Positions 18,801-26,852 of a stretch of 64,000 nucleotides of DNA are shown piece after piece. The stretch comes from Pelosinus fermentans (GTDB lineage: Bacteria; Bacillota; Negativicutes; DSM-13327), in contig DJJR01000046.1 of assembly GCA_002434245.1 (NCBI GenBank), forward strand, positions 20,565 to 84,564, in the 5' to 3' direction. Both the position numbers and the translations under genes were made by a program. The stretch's first letter is position 1. Every line of letters starts with the position of its first letter. The notes beneath the pieces are model-generated. The model was not told where the DNA came from. It ran no database searches and saw only the letters and a program-made list of their open reading frames with translations.

Positions 18801-19606
18801 CGCTCCCAGGAATGGTCGGCCGCAGACAGTACTTCATCAAGAACGGCCCGATCCGCCATAAAGGTGTCTACGTAGGCTTCCACGCCGCCTGACTTTCCTG
18901 CTTCCAGGCAAAGAGCATCCAGCTGCTGACCTGCCTGTTCCAAATCCAATATGATCTTCTCCCGGATCAACTGAGACCAGGGTGTTTGATCAACCCTTGT
19001 CCCTTCCGGCAAGGCAAAACGCTTAGAAAGATCAGCCAGCCATTCCTCCGGCCACGGATGACTCTGGGAAAAGTTATATAACCCTAACACCAATTGATAC
19101 AAAGAATCATCACTCTGCTCATCCCCGTAGTGTTCCACCAGATCCAAGAACGCCTCATCTCCTTGAGCATATTTGCTCTCAAAGAGGGCTTCTAAAACTT
19201 CGGTCTTCATAATCGTCACTTCTGCCTGACCCCCAATGCGAAACTGAGGATCTAAATCTAAGAGATGAAAATTCTGCCGTACAATGTTTTGACAAAAAGC
19301 ATGGATGGTTGAAATAGCAGAGGAATTTAAAAGTGCCAGCTGCCGCTGAATATGCTCAGAACGAGGCTGTTTCTTCAGGGCCTCATTCAACGCCGATCCG
19401 ATTCTTCCCCGCATTTCAGCGGCTGCCGCATTGGTAAATGTGACAACTAGTACCTTATCCACATCAATTGGCTGGTCTTTATCCAAGATACGGGAAATGA
19501 TTCGCTCAACCAATACAGAAGTTTTACCCGATCCAGCCGCCGCCGCTACCAATACGTTTTTATTGCGAGTTTCGATTGCCAATAACTGCTGCTCAGACCA
19601 ACTCAT
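15881..19606 (-). CDS. addA: ATP-dependent helicase/nuclease subunit A
   Basis: Helicase-nuclease of the AddAB recombination complex, which resects double-strand breaks and loads RecA. The 1241 residues carry UvrD-type motifs in order: Walker A AAAAGSGKTSVLVER near residue 20, DEYQDTN (Walker B), GDVKQSIYRFR (motif III), IMSIHKSKGLEFP (motif V) and YVALTRAREKLIL (motif VI). A C-terminal RecB-like nuclease holds LVDYKTD. It overlaps the addB end by 14 bp, so the two are translationally coupled. Length and motifs are complete. Confidence 0.97.
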   Translation of the reverse strand: MSWSEQQLLAIETRNKNVLVAAAAGSGKTSVLVERIISRILDKDQPIDVDKVLVVTFTNAAAAEMRGRIGSALNEALKKQPRSEHIQRQLALLNSSAISTIHAFCQNIVRQNFHLLDLDPQFRIGGQAEVTIMKTEVLEALFESKYAQGDEAFLDLVEHYGDEQSDDSLYQLVLGLYNFSQSHPWPEEWLADLSKRFALPEGTRVDQTPWSQLIREKIILDLEQAGQQLDALCLEAGKSGGVEAYVDTFMADRAVLDEVLSAADHSWERLADAIASCKFEKIAAVPKGTDESLKKYFQRGRQKVKDKINDCKVHFFDRPAEELLDDMRLIAPVVETLGKLVIEFGREFAKTKRSKDILDFNDLEHFCLEILLAPTSQPGEIEPSSVAIELQERFAEVMVDEYQDTNGVQETILRLVASSTQPNLFLVGDVKQSIYRFRLAEPELFMEKYRHYPTAGSGYTRIDLSQNFRSRAGVLHAINFLFVQLMAPRIGELEYGEAEKLNPGPDYPEEPGNLLEGPVELCIVDRDEAHEAMDSPEGEMDNGEGVESPDGPAAELMEEAELSGFELEARLIAKKMAEYMTGSYRVYDKSLKQYRNLAWRDIVILLRSVKGKANVMLDVLRKAGIPAYAELDAGYFREIEVQIMVALLSVIDNPRQDIALAAVLRSPLVGFTTEELAEVRLCCPGEELWSALNDETEQGSLEEKTQKKLAAFVRQFEKWRNLSRRKGVPELIWQIYRDTGYYDYVGGMPGGMLRQANLRALYDRARQYESTNFRGLFRFLRFVERMQDKGSDLAVARALGESEDVVRIMSIHKSKGLEFPLVFVADLGKNINLQDSKALVLSHKILGVGPYVTNPELRFRYPTLARHGIRHKLIMETKAEELRILYVALTRAREKLILVGSVSKLAKKAAGWCQYTDRLQPTLPDAMIAGAGNYLDWLCPAVARHVGGALLREYGECEQEPSRIFADDLSAWKVDIYSRSQLLEAGEEQSETTTLLENIRILQPVEGGEDFVWVEKTLGWQYGYQHIVGKPAKLSVTEIKRRFDTQAEESSQPVFAKKSIALRPRFIQQSVGLTGAERGTLMHSVMQQMDLQGDLSEAGIKEQIAAMVKKEMILPDHAEIVDTKGVAAFFQSSLGQRLCTSPKVRRELPFSLVLPAEKFYDDMAGAGEGIFIQGILDVLFDEADGLVLVDYKTDWVTDSSELIDRYSVQLNLYAEAVEKIFKQPVIEKYLYVFSTKEAVRM

Positions 19607-22600
19607 CGGGTTTCACCTCCTGTCCCTGGATAATTTTCCCCATAATACTGCTCTCATCCGGCTTTGCCAGTCTGCGGTATTGATTCTCCGGCAATAAACT
19701 GTCAAACTGGCACACTGAACTATACTGACAAAATCCGCATGGCGTTCGTTTGTCTAAGGCATATGGACTAATTGCAATGTTTCCCTCCATAATTTCCCTT
19801 GCTGTATCTACTAACTTCTTCTCTACATGCCGAAGTAGCAATTGAAATTCTTCCGGCTCTTTGACATACGACAAGCAATTGCTATAAAAGGTATCATCCT
19901 TTTTCAAAGCCACTTTTAAAAATTCAGAATAGCCATCAATGCTTTGATCCAATAGGCGTATGACCTGAGAATCTGCTAACACCCAGCCCGGCATCTTCAA
20001 AAGGCCATTGATTTTTTTGCAGATTTCATCTGCGCCTAATTTTATCTTATCGGATAGGTTGGGATTCTTTAAGAAATAATACAGCAGTCCTGCAGGCAGA
20101 CAATCTTCATATGCCTTACTCGCTACTAATAAGTAGGTTAATAACTGCAGCCGCAGTCCGTAATACACATCCACCAATTTCAGCCAAGCGCCCCCTGACT
20201 TATAATCAATGATAAGCATATATTTCTTGCCTTCTAAATCGGCAACATCCAAACGATCAATCTGCCCCACTATTTCCAAGGAAATATCATCTGGCAGCAT
20301 ATAAACAAGAGGCGGCAGCGCATCGTCCCCCCGGCCAAATGACTTTTCCATTGCCATGGGTTTAAAGGTACTTACTCGGTCAAATTCCACTAGACGACGC
20401 ACTGCACGAGTCACCGTCCGCTTCAGTCTGCCCACCAAATGCTTGTGCTGCTCTGAACTTAATAAAATCTCATTTTGCAGCTTTGGGGCCAGTTCCTCTA
20501 CCACTTGATTGACAATTTCCTTGTATTCTCCTTCGCTCATACTGCCCCAATCCCGCCCGGCTTCTTGCAAGCTGTCGCCAAATCCTTTAAGAGCAGCATG
20601 CAAAAACTGCCCCCAGTCAGGAGCCTGCAGGCGAAAAACCGCTCGTTCCTTAAGACTAAGTCCATATTGAGCAAAGTGCTTGAAGGGACAAGCCTGATAG
20701 GATTCAAAACGGGTGACGCTGCCCCTTAGTTTATTTTTCTTCGGATATAAGCGTCTCGCCAAATTTCCTGGCAAAGACTCTACCTGATTGTGATGAAACA
20801 GCCCTGCTACTGCTCGCTGCACATACCACTCCAGTCCCTGATGTTGTATTGCCCAGTTATAAACATCCCACCACACACTCGCAATTGCCTCACCGCTCTT
20901 GTAGCTGCGGAGTACAGCCGCCAATGAGGAAATACTGCGCTTGCCATGAGCGATATATTGTCGTTCACTTCCCGGAACAGGTTCTACAGGCAAGGAATGA
21001 AAGGGCACAGCTGCCAATTCTCGCACCCGTTTGATCAAAAGGGAGGGGCTTAGCCCCTTGCCTTCTTCATCTGCCAGAGGATAACTCAGCCACAAATAGT
21101 CTCTGGCCCTTGTTAAAGCTGTATAAACCAAAAACCGCTCGGCAAAAGAATCCGATTGCGAGCCGGGTGCTAATTCCAGTCCCAGCTGGCTCATCTGACC
21201 TCGCTCGGCATCCGTTAATAAACCCTCGCCGCGGCCGCGCATAGGCAATACCCCATCATTTACGCCAGGGATATAAATACTCCGAATGTTTACCAAGCTG
21301 GTCTGCTCCATGGGAGAAACAGTAACATAATCCAGTCCAGGAGGTATGAGGCTGAGGGTCAGTCCTTCCAATCCTTCACTGAGCATAATTCCATAATCGG
21401 CGACTTTCATTTCTTCTGCTCCGCAAATTTCCACCAGTTGTTCCATTAACTGAATGACTTGGTCCCATAACTGACGATGCTCCCGGGCCTGCTCCAGATC
21501 CCCGATTTCTTCGGCATGAACCGCCCACACTTCTAGTTTTTCAGGCACCATCAGCCCCACTAGAAATTCATATAGGGCCGTCGTCATTGCCTGTACCGTA
21601 GTTGCAGCTTTCATCTGCTGCTCAAAAACAATCAGCGGTGCGGAGGCTTTCATCCGTATCTCATTAATGGATTGCAGCTGCTCTTGCTGCACTTCATTCA
21701 ATTCTTCATCTTCTCCTAAGGAAAAACGGCGAATAAACGTCCAGGGCTGACCATTGGTCCATTTTGTACCGCGAATTCCAAACTCCAATACGTAGTTTTC
21801 CAATTTATCAATATCATCCCGGGACAGATCAAATAAATCCGTCTTAAAACAGCGAAACAGCGGATCATAACTCCACCTTTCCGTGATCACTTCTAACACA
21901 GAACGCAATAATTCTGCTAAGGGATGATGTACCGGCTGACGTTTGCGATCACTGAAAAAAGGTATCTCATAATCAGTCAGCACTGTTTCTACAAGTTCAG
22001 CGTAACTATCCCCATTCCGAAGCAAAACCCCAATATCCCGCCAGCGATAGCCTTCCTCCCTAGCTAAACGCAGCATATCCCTTGCCATACCCTCGATTTC
22101 TACCCGACGATTGGCAGCTTCTGTTACCACTGCACCTCCCGCTTCTCCCGTCCAAACCGCAGAAGGAAAGGTAAATAACTGCTCTTCCATATGACCAAGA
22201 AGCGGAGCACTAAAGCGCTTCGTCTGGACTAATTCCACTTCCTCAACCTCTGCTCCCATTTTCCTTGCCATGTCCAATAGCTTCCGCCGTGTATCCCACT
22301 GGCGATGAAACAAGGCTGTCTCACTTGCCTGCTCACCGGACTTCGCATCTGCCAAACACAAGGTAATAGTTACACTGGCAGCATTCTGCAATAGCTGTGC
22401 CACCACACCTGCTTCCTGAGGATTAAACCACGTAAAACCATCAATCCACACCTGGGCCTGATGCAAAATAGCAGACTGAGGAATCTTCTCGGCCAGCAAG
22501 GTGAGATAGTCCTCAGGGTCCGTATAACGCCCTTGCAAAAAGTTTTCAAAACCTTGATATACTAAGGCTAAATCATGAAGTTTATCACCAATCGGCAAAT

Positions 22601-23045
22601 CTGAACACTGTTCTTCCACTTCTGCCAAAGACTCTGGTGATACACCATAGGCTTTAAATTCCTGAATCATGCTGACTAAAATATCGGCAAAACTTCGCTG
22701 GGCAGCCGCCCGATGAAAGATTTTAAAATCTGCTTGATGATCATGCAGCAATTTATTCAATACGATTCGTTTCCCGAGTTCCGTAATATGAGGACGAACC
22801 GCGCCACCCGTTTCCATTAAAATCCGATGTGCCAAACGGCGAAAACCAAAGACATAGGCCCTCGTAAAGCCAGCAATGTCAGGATTGGATGCCAGCTCAT
22901 GCTCCACCTGAAAGGTAGCATGCTCCGGCAAGATCATGATCATAGACCGGCCTTCCGGTGATGCCGCCAGCATCTGTCCCATTTCCTCTAAACAATACTG
23001 GGTCTTACCCGCCCCAGCCCTTCCTATTATTAAACGAAGCCTCAC
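19593..23045 (-). CDS. addB: ATP-dependent helicase/nuclease subunit B
   Basis: Chi-recognition and nuclease subunit of AddAB. The N-terminus RLRLIIGRAGAGKTQYC is the degenerate-helicase Walker A. Later come a nuclease motif LIIDYKSGG and the four cysteines of the iron-sulfur cluster, one in YQACPFKHF and three in CGFCQYSSVC, which pin the C-terminal nuclease domain. The GTG at 23045 is taken as start because GAGGTG lies 9 nt upstream and AddB proteins begin close to the Walker motif; a longer frame from 23090 has no ribosome site. The protein is 1150 residues. Coupled to addA by overlap. Confidence 0.95.
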   Translation of the reverse strand: MRLRLIIGRAGAGKTQYCLEEMGQMLAASPEGRSMIMILPEHATFQVEHELASNPDIAGFTRAYVFGFRRLAHRILMETGGAVRPHITELGKRIVLNKLLHDHQADFKIFHRAAAQRSFADILVSMIQEFKAYGVSPESLAEVEEQCSDLPIGDKLHDLALVYQGFENFLQGRYTDPEDYLTLLAEKIPQSAILHQAQVWIDGFTWFNPQEAGVVAQLLQNAASVTITLCLADAKSGEQASETALFHRQWDTRRKLLDMARKMGAEVEEVELVQTKRFSAPLLGHMEEQLFTFPSAVWTGEAGGAVVTEAANRRVEIEGMARDMLRLAREEGYRWRDIGVLLRNGDSYAELVETVLTDYEIPFFSDRKRQPVHHPLAELLRSVLEVITERWSYDPLFRCFKTDLFDLSRDDIDKLENYVLEFGIRGTKWTNGQPWTFIRRFSLGEDEELNEVQQEQLQSINEIRMKASAPLIVFEQQMKAATTVQAMTTALYEFLVGLMVPEKLEVWAVHAEEIGDLEQAREHRQLWDQVIQLMEQLVEICGAEEMKVADYGIMLSEGLEGLTLSLIPPGLDYVTVSPMEQTSLVNIRSIYIPGVNDGVLPMRGRGEGLLTDAERGQMSQLGLELAPGSQSDSFAERFLVYTALTRARDYLWLSYPLADEEGKGLSPSLLIKRVRELAAVPFHSLPVEPVPGSERQYIAHGKRSISSLAAVLRSYKSGEAIASVWWDVYNWAIQHQGLEWYVQRAVAGLFHHNQVESLPGNLARRLYPKKNKLRGSVTRFESYQACPFKHFAQYGLSLKERAVFRLQAPDWGQFLHAALKGFGDSLQEAGRDWGSMSEGEYKEIVNQVVEELAPKLQNEILLSSEQHKHLVGRLKRTVTRAVRRLVEFDRVSTFKPMAMEKSFGRGDDALPPLVYMLPDDISLEIVGQIDRLDVADLEGKKYMLIIDYKSGGAWLKLVDVYYGLRLQLLTYLLVASKAYEDCLPAGLLYYFLKNPNLSDKIKLGADEICKKINGLLKMPGWVLADSQVIRLLDQSIDGYSEFLKVALKKDDTFYSNCLSYVKEPEEFQLLLRHVEKKLVDTAREIMEGNIAISPYALDKRTPCGFCQYSSVCQFDSLLPENQYRRLAKPDESSIMGKIIQGQEVKPDELV

Positions 23046-23074
23046 CTTATGTTTCACCTCTAACTTTATACCTT

Positions 23075-23173
23075 TTATAAGCAGTAACATTCGGTATCAG
23101 AAGGGAAAAGTCCTACACGATAAAATTGCACAGGGAAAGTATTCATAGAAAGAATTTTTTTCAATCCCTTCAA
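23075..23173 (-). CDS. possible 32-residue leader ORF upstream of addB
   Basis: TTG at 23173 has a near-perfect AGGAGGTGG ending 6 nt before it. The frame runs 32 codons and stops 29 nt before the addB GTG. The product starts MKGLKKIL and is rich in aromatic residues and cysteine near the end. No family is recognised. It could be a leader peptide or a spurious frame behind a strong ribosome site. Confidence 0.35.
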   Translation of the reverse strand: MKGLKKILSMNTFPVQFYRVGLFPSDTECYCL

Positions 23174-23206
23174 AAAATTCCACCTCCTGCAGCTACTACA
23201 AAAGAA

Positions 23207-23248
23207 AACAAGAGAGCTAATGCCTTTGATAAAGCTAGCTCTCCTGTT
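23207..23248 (-). terminator. terminator of the secreted CarboxypepD-like gene
   Basis: AACAAGAGAGCTA and TAGCTCTCCTGTT pair (one mismatch) across a loop. On the minus strand the stem is followed by TGTTTTCTTTTG, about 90 nt after the gene at 23337. Confidence 0.6.
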
Positions 23249-23336
23249 CCCAGGATTCTATGATCCTGCAGAAATTTCAAAGTGTAAAAATATCAGCCCC
23301 AAAAGGGTAGAATAAAGACATATGCTAAGTTATTTT

Positions 23337-23681
23337 TTATTTATGTAAAACAAAATTAAAGTTATCACCGCCATCTTTTAAATACATTTTTCCGCGGTAT
23401 GTTTTGTATTTTTCTTTCCCTATCGTTACCCAATATGTTTTGTTTGTTGCTGGTAAAAAAATTGTATAATTACCTCGCTTGTCCGTCTTTGCAATTTGTA
23501 TCCCTTTCAAGCCGCCCTCCATTTCGAATACTATCTTTGCTCCATCAATTGGCCGCAAATTTGAATCCGTTATTTTCCCAGAAATAAGATACTTTGCTGT
23601 TGCCCCCGCAGTGTTAAAATGAAACAAATTCACGAAAAGAAAAGAACCAAGAATTAGCAGGAAAATCTTTCTGTTTTTCAA
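23337..23681 (-). CDS. secreted protein with one carboxypeptidase-regulatory-like (Ig-type) domain
   Basis: A 114-residue exported protein. A signal peptide (KNRKIFLLILGSFLFVNLF, then AGATA) is followed by one beta-sandwich domain of the CarboxypepD_reg/Cna-B type: ISGKITDSNLRPIDGAKIVF, then TDKRGNYTIFLP. Such domains act as spacers or binding modules. The TTG at 23681 has GAGGAG 8 nt upstream; the in-frame GTG at 23690 is too near it. It stands alone. Function unknown. Confidence 0.72.
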   Translation of the reverse strand: MKNRKIFLLILGSFLFVNLFHFNTAGATAKYLISGKITDSNLRPIDGAKIVFEMEGGLKGIQIAKTDKRGNYTIFLPATNKTYWVTIGKEKYKTYRGKMYLKDGGDNFNFVLHK

Positions 23682-23782
23682 AACAAGCACTCCTCATCGA
23701 TAATAAATTTGACACATGTAAACAATATGATACTATACATTTGTGACGAGACTATGACAAAATCACGACTTCTGCTTATATT

Positions 23783-24070
23783 GAACGTTAAACACAAATG
23801 GCACAGAGAAAATATACATCCGCCTTCGTGTACGAGTAAGCGCCTTTGCATTTGAACCGTTTCTTTACCTATTTGTCATGCGAGCAGGGCGAAGCAATCC
23901 CCCTGCTCGCAACGGCCATGAAATAAATCACAAGAGTGTCAGAAAAGACATCCGCTGCTTTTTTTAAGGGGCTTTTTTGATAATGACAAATAGATCGAAA
24001 GATGTATTGCTAGATACACCCTTCGATCTGTGTTCTTTGTGAATCTCTGTGCCCTCTGTATTTAACGTTG
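23783..24070. repeat. dispersed repeat, copy 3, interrupted by a second repeat
   Basis: ACGTTAAACACAAATGGCACAGAG near 23787 and TCTCTGTGCCCTCTGTATTTAACGTT-like sequence ending near 24069 are inverted arms of the CTCTGTG repeat family. They are separated by about 230 bp that include the element at 23869-23993 and a further hairpin, AGATCGAA...TTCGATCT. The whole 510-bp gap between 23681 and 24192 holds repeats only and no gene. Confidence 0.55.
23869..23993. repeat. 125-bp MITE/REP-like element with 11-bp terminal inverted repeats
   Basis: CTATTTGTCAT (23869-23879) and ATGACAAATAG (23983-23993) are perfect inverted ends. Inside, GCGAGCAGGG and CCCTGCTCGC make a hairpin around CGAAGCAAT. The TGTCAT-GCGAG...GAAGCAAT wording resembles REP-like repeats known from many genomes. 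It has no coding capacity. Confidence 0.5.
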
Positions 24071-24191
24071 ACCTTGGAAAATTAGGCTATCAAGAAGAAA
24101 GCGAAAACTGTGTAAGCTTAGCTCTCCAAGCTTTAGCAACATTCCAGTCATCACGATAAATCAATCACCATTGAAATCTACTGTTTCTATT

Positions 24192-25001
24192 TTAATCCCA
24201 TGTTTTTCGTCCAGGAGAAAACAAGGTGTGTGCATCGATGTTTAAATCATGAAATATGCTTTCTATTCTTTGTTGTGCTTTTACTAGTTGAACCTTTATT
24301 AATTCCAGCTTTTGAGGTGTAGAACGATAGGTAGGCGTACTTACACTAATAGCAGCAACTATGTGATTCCCCTTTTTTAGGGGTACAGCTAAGCATTGCG
24401 AATCAATATTGCTTTCTCCAACTTCGGAAGCGATACCAGTTTTGCGTATTTCCTCTAATTCATTATATAACACGGTAAAATCCGTAATAGTATTAGCGGT
24501 CATCGGTTGTAAAACCTCAGGATAAACAGTATGTAACTGTTCGAGGGAATATTGACTGATTAATGCTTTGCCGATAGCAGAACAATAGGCAGGAAGTTGT
24601 TTTCCTACGAAGGATACCAGCCGAAGTGATTCCGGGGAGTCTATCTTAATTAAATATAAAACTTCGCTGCCATTTACTAAAATCCCTAATTGACATGTTT
24701 CAGAAGTTACATCTACAATCTGTTGTAGCTCCGATTTTAGTAAAGATAATATATCCATATTTTTCAAGCAGGCTGAACCTACCATAAAAGAATTAATGCC
24801 AATGATATATCGGGAGGTAGTGTTATTTAATGCTAAAAAATTTCTATGACATAGTGTATGAATGATTGGCAATATCGTACTTTTGGGAGCATGAATAGCA
24901 TTTGCAATTTCTGTTAACGTATAACCATCATTAGTTGAAGCTAGTAGCTCCAATATATCTAAAACTCGTGCGGTAGGGCGATGATTTTTGAATGTTACCA
25001 T
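24192..25001 (-). CDS. IclR-family transcriptional regulator
   Basis: 269 residues: an N-terminal winged helix (RVLDILELLASTNDGYTLTEIANAIHAPKSTIL) and a C-terminal effector domain with AYCSAIGKALIS and a late VPLKKGNHIVAAISVS segment. The start at 25001 has GAGGAG 7 nt upstream; the longer open frame upstream has no ribosome site. It lies downstream of the MFS-dehydratase-aldolase operon in the same direction, separated by a transposase remnant, and is the likely regulator of that sugar-acid module, possibly binding the palindrome at 29512. Confidence 0.88.
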   Translation of the reverse strand: MVTFKNHRPTARVLDILELLASTNDGYTLTEIANAIHAPKSTILPIIHTLCHRNFLALNNTTSRYIIGINSFMVGSACLKNMDILSLLKSELQQIVDVTSETCQLGILVNGSEVLYLIKIDSPESLRLVSFVGKQLPAYCSAIGKALISQYSLEQLHTVYPEVLQPMTANTITDFTVLYNELEEIRKTGIASEVGESNIDSQCLAVPLKKGNHIVAAISVSTPTYRSTPQKLELIKVQLVKAQQRIESIFHDLNIDAHTLFSPGRKTWD

Positions 25002-25122
25002 ACAGATTCTCCTCATAGTAAAGTCATTTTGTAAAGTAAGTGAACATGGAAGACCTGCCATCCTTTCAGATATAATATTTCTGCTACAAAACACATATTA
25101 CCCAGAAAAGAGACAAGTCCTC

Positions 25123-25260
25123 ATGCAAAATATTGTATCAATTAGGTGTCCAATTTGTAACAACTCTCATTTGATTTATCGCTACGGTAAAGATACTGAC
25201 TTTCCAAAAATATCAATGCCGTACATGCAATCATCGATTTTCAATGCGTTAAGCGCTACA
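25123..25260 (+). pseudogene. frameshifted remnant of a transposase zinc-ribbon N-terminus
   Basis: From an ATG at 25123 the frame reads IRCPICNNSHLIYRYGKDT. After a one-base shift the other frame continues QKYQCRTCNHRFSM. Together the CPxC and CRTC pairs form the zinc ribbon at the start of InsA/IS1-like transposases. Stops follow in all frames and no terminal repeats are evident. The remnant sits between iclR and the MFS gene, the 459-bp gap of this module. Confidence 0.6.
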
Positions 25261-25460
25261 AGCCTGCAACGATTATCTCAGATCGCTATTCTGATTATTA
25301 CTAATGTGTGGATTATCATAACATGAAGAGAATAAAGTTTCAAGTTACCGCAACATATAGCTTATATTACTAAAGTACCATAACTAAATACCTCCAATGT
25401 CAGTTTTATTTTACCTGACATTGGAGGCTGCACAATTTTTACTGCTATAGTGTATTCATG

Positions 25461-26789
25461 TTATTTATTTTCATCTGCTAACTTGTATAATCCTAGCGCT
25501 AATATACAACCGATTAATACAGCACCGCCCATAAAATAGAGCCCACTGGTAAAGCTGCCAGTGTAATCTTTAATCCAGCCAATGGCAACCGGTCCGACAA
25601 AGCCACCTAAATTACCAATGGCATTAATAAAAGCGATTCCAGTTGCGGCCGCTGCCCCTACGAGGAACGTAGACGGAATTGTCCAGAAAACCGGCATACA
25701 TCCATAAAAGCCGATACTGCTAATAGAAATCAACAAAATGGAAATGAACAAATTGCTGTTAACCAGCCCACAAAGTACCAAGCTGCCACCTGCTAAAGCC
25801 ATTGCGCCAATCATATGCCATTTTCGTTCCTTATATTTATCAGAACTACGGCCAATCAGCAACATCCCCACTGCTGCTACAACAAATGGTATGGCACTAA
25901 TAAGTCCAATGGATGTAGTAGATATATCGCCAAAACTTTTTATAATTTGCGGTAACCACATATTAACACCGAATACGCCAATGACTTGAGAAACGTAGAT
26001 AAGTGCCAGTACCCAGACCTTGGGATTAGCCATGACCTGCCACATCGAACATTTCTCTTTTGCCACTATTTTATCTTCTTCTGCTTTTAACTTTTGAATC
26101 AACCATTCTTTTTCATCATCCTTTAACCAGTGCGCTTTTTCTGGACCATCTGTTAAATAAAAATAGGCCACGATACCCGTCAAAGCAGCCGGTATTCCTT
26201 CTATTATAAACATCCATTGCCAACCGGCAATTCCTAAAGTTCCATCTAATGTCAAAAGCCATCCTGATATAGCAGAACCAATCATCAATGCTAATGGCTG
26301 AGCAAACATGAATCGTGAAGTAATGGAGGCCCTGTACTCCGCTGGAAACCATCTTGTCAGATAAAAAATGACCCCTGGAAAAAATCCAGCTTCACTCGCA
26401 CCTAATAGAAATCGCATAACCAAAAATTCGGGTACAGTGGTGACGAGTGACATTCCTGCAGATATACAGCCCCATACAAACAATATGCAACCAATCCAAA
26501 GCTTTGCACCGTACCGTTGCAGTCCTATATTGCTAGGAACACCAAAAACAAGATAACCAATAAACAAAATCCCCGCTCCATAACCAAATGCCGTTGCCGT
26601 TAATCCAAGATCACGGTTCATTTGCAAAGCGGCAAACCCCAGATTAACCCGATCAATATAATTTAATAAATATGCAAATACAAAAAAGGGAATCAATCGC
26701 CAGGAAACTTTACTAATAATATATTGTTTATCTTCTTCTAAATTCACCGTTTTTTTTGAAAATTCAGCGCCCACAACATCCGTATTCAT
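25461..26789 (-). CDS. MFS transporter, anion:cation symporter (ACS) family
   Basis: A 442-residue, 12-helix major facilitator close to hexuronate, tartrate and other sugar-acid permeases. Signatures are YLLNYIDRVNLGFAALQMN in helix 1 and RFLLGASEAGFFPGVIFYL in helices 4-5. The ATG at 26789 follows GGAGAGG; a longer frame lacks a site. Last gene of the aldolase-dehydratase-transporter operon (63 bp after the dehydratase), so the imported substrate is probably the aldonate that the dehydratase acts on. It is clearly similar to the second ACS transporter at 50342. Confidence 0.88.
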   Translation of the reverse strand: MNTDVVGAEFSKKTVNLEEDKQYIISKVSWRLIPFFVFAYLLNYIDRVNLGFAALQMNRDLGLTATAFGYGAGILFIGYLVFGVPSNIGLQRYGAKLWIGCILFVWGCISAGMSLVTTVPEFLVMRFLLGASEAGFFPGVIFYLTRWFPAEYRASITSRFMFAQPLALMIGSAISGWLLTLDGTLGIAGWQWMFIIEGIPAALTGIVAYFYLTDGPEKAHWLKDDEKEWLIQKLKAEEDKIVAKEKCSMWQVMANPKVWVLALIYVSQVIGVFGVNMWLPQIIKSFGDISTTSIGLISAIPFVVAAVGMLLIGRSSDKYKERKWHMIGAMALAGGSLVLCGLVNSNLFISILLISISSIGFYGCMPVFWTIPSTFLVGAAAATGIAFINAIGNLGGFVGPVAIGWIKDYTGSFTSGLYFMGGAVLIGCILALGLYKLADENK

Positions 26790-26852
26790 GTTATCCCTCT
26801 CCTTACTTTTACCTAAGAAAATCACATTCTAACTGAATTAAAACACTATCCA

